From assembly GCA_036023115.1 (NCBI GenBank), contig JAYKKT010000088.1, positions 5,975,001 to 6,039,000 on the forward strand: 64,000 nucleotides of DNA, in the 5' to 3' direction. The position numbers and the translations under genes are program-made. Positions 60,926 to 64,000 of the stretch are shown here, piece after piece. This DNA comes from Brasenia schreberi. Taxonomy: Eukaryota > Streptophyta > Magnoliopsida > Nymphaeales > Cabombaceae. Positions within the stretch are counted from its first letter, which is position 1. Every line of letters begins with the position of its first letter. Below the pieces are notes generated by a model, which was not told the origin of the DNA, made no database searches, and was given only the letters and a program-made list of their open reading frames with translations.

Positions 60926-60935
<10 letters not shown>
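60367..60935. other. Unassigned NAD-ME intron sequence
   Basis: The minus strand has a weak coding look (FLQQRNGKCYEAFMLSKKRP near 60,720, then stops) but no recognised family. May be an old pseudogene. Confidence 0.3.

Positions 60936-61008
<73 letters not shown>
60936..61008. repeat. (TA)n microsatellite with CA/TG borders
   Basis: About 70 bases of uninterrupted TA, bordered by ACATACACACAC and TGTGTGTG. The ORFs across it are artefacts of the repeat. Confidence 0.97.
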
Positions 61009-61010
<2 letters not shown>

Positions 61011-61331
61011 TGTGTGTGTGCTTGTGCGTGTGCATGTCTGTGTGAGAGATTTCGCTCTTCATGATCATGCTACATAAAATCTAGTAAGAAACAACTCATC
61101 TTAGCTTTTGCTTCCCTGGATAAATCCAGGAACAGAGAAAGAGTACTTCCTCAAAGATACCTTGAGTCATTTGCAAGACGTTGTAACCGTAAACCCTTTC
61201 TTGAAGCAAACTTTTGAGGGAGAAAGCATAAAGCCAAATTCATTATGACAGAAACAAGAAGAATTTTAAAAGAGGAAAAAGCAATCACATCTAAATTCAC
61301 TTTATCCAAATTAAATCAAGTTCATGAGTAC

Positions 61332-61446
61332 CTGTGTCATCTGCTTAAGCTCGTTTGCATCCAAATCACCATACCCTTCAGCCAACCCTTCTGCTGCTGC
61401 TGCCTGTACAACAGCAGCTCCAACTTCTGTTGTAATGTGCCGTATC
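61332..61446 (-). CDS. NAD-malic enzyme, penultimate coding exon
   Basis: Between acceptor GTGTACAG and donor GTACTC this exon reads IRHITTEVGAAVVQAAAAEG, then LAEGYGDLDANELKQMTQ. This is the C-terminal helical segment of plant NAD-malic enzymes, where the pattern IRxIT-EVGAAV-AA-AE-LAEG is typical. It carries one base of a split codon at its 5' side and ends in phase 0, which fits the terminal exon at 39,687. Upstream exons with the catalytic and NAD-binding domains are not in the window; the upstream intron is occupied by the hAT starting at 62,155. Whether it is the alpha or beta subunit is inferred from the C-terminus only. Confidence 0.85.
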
Positions 61447-61516
61447 CTGTACACCAACATGTAAAAAAAGTTTCAATATGCTGTATCCTGTACAATAACA
61501 CGTAAAAGAAGTTCCA
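61437..61516 (-). repeat. Small tandem duplication over the NAD-ME exon acceptor
   Basis: The segment around TATCCTGTACA-CAACA-GTAAAA-AAGTT occurs twice in a row, at about 61,442-61,475 and 61,486-61,515. It duplicates the acceptor context TGTACAG/GATAC, so a decoy 3' splice site lies about 45 bases upstream of the real one. Confidence 0.6.
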
Positions 61517-61974
61517 GGTGATCCTAATAGAAACTGCTTTATCATGATTCTAAATCTTAACTATGCAAGTAAAGAGAAATTAAGTTGATGATATTCATTA
61601 TTTGTGATCATCGGCAGTAAGTTCAGTCAGTAGAAAAACCAAATGAACCCAACATGAGGTGTTCAACGTCGGCCCACTTCTGTGCCAGTAGTCAAACCAA
61701 ATAGAATTGAGCATGAATTGGTTGAATCAGTAAAATTTTGACACTAGCTACTCTTTCTCTATGTCTCTGTGTGTGTACTGTGTATGTGTGCGAGCACGTA
61801 TGCAACAGCTGCACATAGGAACAAGATCTGCATACCTGACACATGATATGTTTATTTTGTAGGGTACCAAAGGCATATTTATGTTGTACTATAAAATGGA
61901 GAGAGGTAGAGACCAAGCTTTTCTAAACTGCTCATGATAGAAGTGCATACAATTCTTCAATACAAACTACAGTA

Positions 61975-61978
61975 ATAA

Positions 61979-62009
<31 letters not shown>

Positions 62010-62084
62010 CATATGCGCATATATATATATATATATATACACACATAAACGCATATATGTGTGTGTCTGTATATATATATATCT
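61975..62084. repeat. Interrupted TA/TG microsatellite cluster
   Basis: Alternating runs of TA, TGTG and ATATGCGCATAT between 61,975 and 62,084, in the NAD-ME intron beside the hAT end at 62,155. Confidence 0.9.
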
Positions 62085-62154
62085 TCTTCCAAGTCCAGCT
62101 GTCCAACCGAGTTTGTACCGAGCCTGCAGCCATGGAACGTTAACTAATTAAAAA

Positions 62155-64000
62155 CTATGTCACACAGACACCTCTAGGAGGTGGAGTGTCGGCCCCGACA
62201 CTAGTGCGACACCGACATGGTGTCATGAAATGCCAACATAGTCAACATGTCGAAGCTGATTATGGGTGCGATCAACGTGTCGGAGTCCATATGTGTCCAA
62301 ATTCTTTAAGACATCTAGTATAAAAGGATCCCGTGCCTCTTCACGTCCAAGTCCAACAGTCGTTCCTCTTCACGTCCCAGCTCTTCGTCGGCCAATGACC
62401 TCCTTCGGTAGCCTCCCACACCACCTCTTCGGCGGCCTCCCATGCCAGCCAGTCACCCACCTCCCACGCTCTTCGTCGGCCACGTTCTTCCTCGTTGAAG
62501 AGTCTTTAGTGGCCTCCCATGCTAGTCAATCACCAGTTCAGGTATGAGTTTTCTGCCTTTTTTCGTTTGCTTATTATTTTCTACTACTCTTATTCATCTT
62601 TCTTTCCTTCATCTACTTTGATTTGAAAATATGAAAGGAGTAAACATATTTCCTACCTCTTCCATGTTTAGCCTCCTCTATCATTACCTTTTTTATCATG
62701 CCATACCATACCTAATAAGACCTTATACAGTTAGCTTTTTGCATTAGCTTTTGAAGTTGATTTAGACATCTAAAGTGGAAACCATGCAATAGGAAATCCA
62801 CTTCTCTTCCAAAATAAACTAAATAACAATCTTGCATACCTCATTTCAACCTTTAAGGTCCATCAACTTAGCACATCGACATTGATTGAATCAACTCTCG
62901 TTTTATGCAACCATATAAAATGGAAGAGTCCACAAAATTTTAGCACGGCCTTTAGAACTACAGAGGGACTCTAAAGCTGGATATTGTCTTTCCAATTATA
63001 TTAATGTTATCAATGACTCCATCTCCTATTAACAATTTGACACGATGTGTTTTTGGCTATTATATTGTTTTTGTTTTTCAATCTGCTTTTAAAATTGTGA
63101 ATTGAGTTGATCCTAAAAATAGCTGACAATAGGAAAGGAAAAGGAGTATCAATTGAGACTGGGAGTTCTGGTGGAAGTGTTCCTTAAGTTCAGGATCAAT
63201 AACAAAACCTTCAATTTTAATACCTCGCGATGATGCACCATTATAGATGCACATGCAAAGGAGAGAATCATATGAAGGTGATGGAAGTATTCAACATTTT
63301 ATGTGTAAATTTTGCAACATAAGTTTTATAGGGTCATATACTACAATGAAGGCTCAACTTTTGAAATTATCAAAACATAGTTAAGAGCATGTTCGAATGT
63401 GGATGAGGATTTATGAAGACAATTAATGAAAAAGCAAGATGAGTATTAAAAAAAGAACAAAAAGAGTGAAAAGGAACAAATATTTTATTATTTATGGATT
63501 CAAAGAAGATGTAGAAAAGAAAAGAAAAGAAAGTTAACGCAAAGTGAGTTTAAAAATTTTAAAGGAGGAGTAATTGAAAAATCATTTAGTGTAGTCAGAA
63601 TGGAGGAGATGGATAGAAAGGTTGGAAGATTTTTCTTCTCAAGTTAATTTCCTTTTAATGTAGCAAGAAATTCATATTGGAAAGATCTTGTCACTTTATT
63701 GGCTAATTGTAATTTACATGATTATGTTCCTCCAAGTTTTGAAAAATTGCGAACCATGATTCTTAAAGAAGAAAAAACCAATATTGAAAGTCTTTTAGAA
63801 CATAAAAAGTTTTCATGGGCAACTAACGGTCTTTCTATTGTTTCTCATGGATGAAGTGATATTCAAAGGCATTTTATTGCTTATTCAATTAGTGGTCCTA
63901 TATTTTTTAAGTCTATAAATTTATCTGAAGAAATTAAAATTAGAGGTTACTTGAAAGATTTGTTTGTAGAAGTTATTAAGAATATTGGACCAGATAATAT
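62155..64000 (+). mobile_element. hAT 4, probable autonomous relative of the RRM-carrying hATs (right end outside window)
   Basis: The left end CTATGTCACACAGACAC followed by CTCTAGGAGGTGGAGTGTCG matches the ends of the elements at 6,082 and 49,890 over more than 40 bases. A leader with donor CAG/GTATGAG near 62,540 precedes transposase sequence from about 63,200. The element is broken by stops. Confidence 0.85.
63200..64000 (+). pseudogene. hAT 4 transposase, N-terminal part (continues past window)
   Basis: BED-type finger FMCKFCNISFIGSYTTMKAQ near 63,299. After frame breaks, PYWKDLVTLLANCNLHDYVP near 63,674, then FEKLRTMILKEEKTNIESLL, KFSWATNGLSIVSHG-stop-SDIQ near 63,810 (the DGW block has lost its tryptophan) and FKSINLSEEIK near 63,908, ending in KNIGPDNI at the window edge. 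These are hAT DUF659-region motifs. Confidence 0.85.

Noticed and set aside
60856..61068. Tyrosine-isoleucine repeat reading frames
   Set aside because: Pure TA microsatellite read in both strands; not coding.
62266..62547. 93-codon reading frame near the start of hAT 4
   Set aside because: Lies in the element's leader before a donor-like GTATGAG and is rich in short repeats; no domain seen.

Overview
This is nuclear DNA of a flowering plant. Evidence: short exons with GT-AG introns encode plant-type proteins, the sequence is AT-rich, and the introns are packed with plant transposable elements (Ty1-copia and non-autonomous LTR elements, RTE-type LINEs with (GTT)n tails, hAT DNA transposons with 8-bp target duplications). 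I cannot name the species.

Two host genes lie in tandem on the minus strand. (1) TRAPPC8/TRS85, a subunit of the TRAPPIII vesicle-tethering complex: the coding start is at 35,244 and sixteen coding exons run down to 102, where the gene leaves the window. They give about 604 in-frame residues with no stop and with matching splice phases. A probable 5' leader exon lies near 36,738-36,860. (2) The 3' end of a mitochondrial NAD-malic enzyme, probably the alpha (62 kDa) subunit: penultimate exon 61,332-61,446 and last exon with stop 39,616-39,687. Its upstream exons lie beyond base 64,000. About 2.5-2.8 kb separates the two genes.

Nearly everything else is intronic transposon sequence. TRAPPC8 intron 11 (1,056-21,469, 20.4 kb) holds LINE fragments, three broken copia elements, a small hAT carrying an RRM gene fragment, and local tandem duplications. 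TRAPPC8 intron 5 (25,681-33,191, 7.5 kb) holds an LTR element, a lone copia LTR and a hAT relic split by a LINE. The last NAD-ME intron (39,688-61,331, 21.6 kb) holds a copia element (about 40,043-59,975, minus strand) that has been hit repeatedly: a hAT next to its primer-binding site (54,361-59,727, itself split by another hAT at 56,831-58,881), the second RRM-carrying hAT in its RNase H region (49,890-50,559), a LINE near its 3' end that is split by a 6.4-kb hAT (42,775-49,207), and a 2.2-kb LTR element in its 3' LTR (40,207-42,447).

The most unusual feature is host-gene capture by several non-autonomous elements. The 2.2-kb LTR element carries an alpha/beta-hydrolase (DUF829/TMEM53-like) fragment and pentatricopeptide-repeat pieces. 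Two 670-bp hAT elements carry an hnRNP-type RRM fragment, and the likely autonomous relative of these begins at 62,155. The hAT at 56,831-58,881 carries a spliceable exon of an unidentified membrane-type protein. No transposon ORF appears intact, whereas both host genes look functional, so their very long introns must be spliced out through this load.
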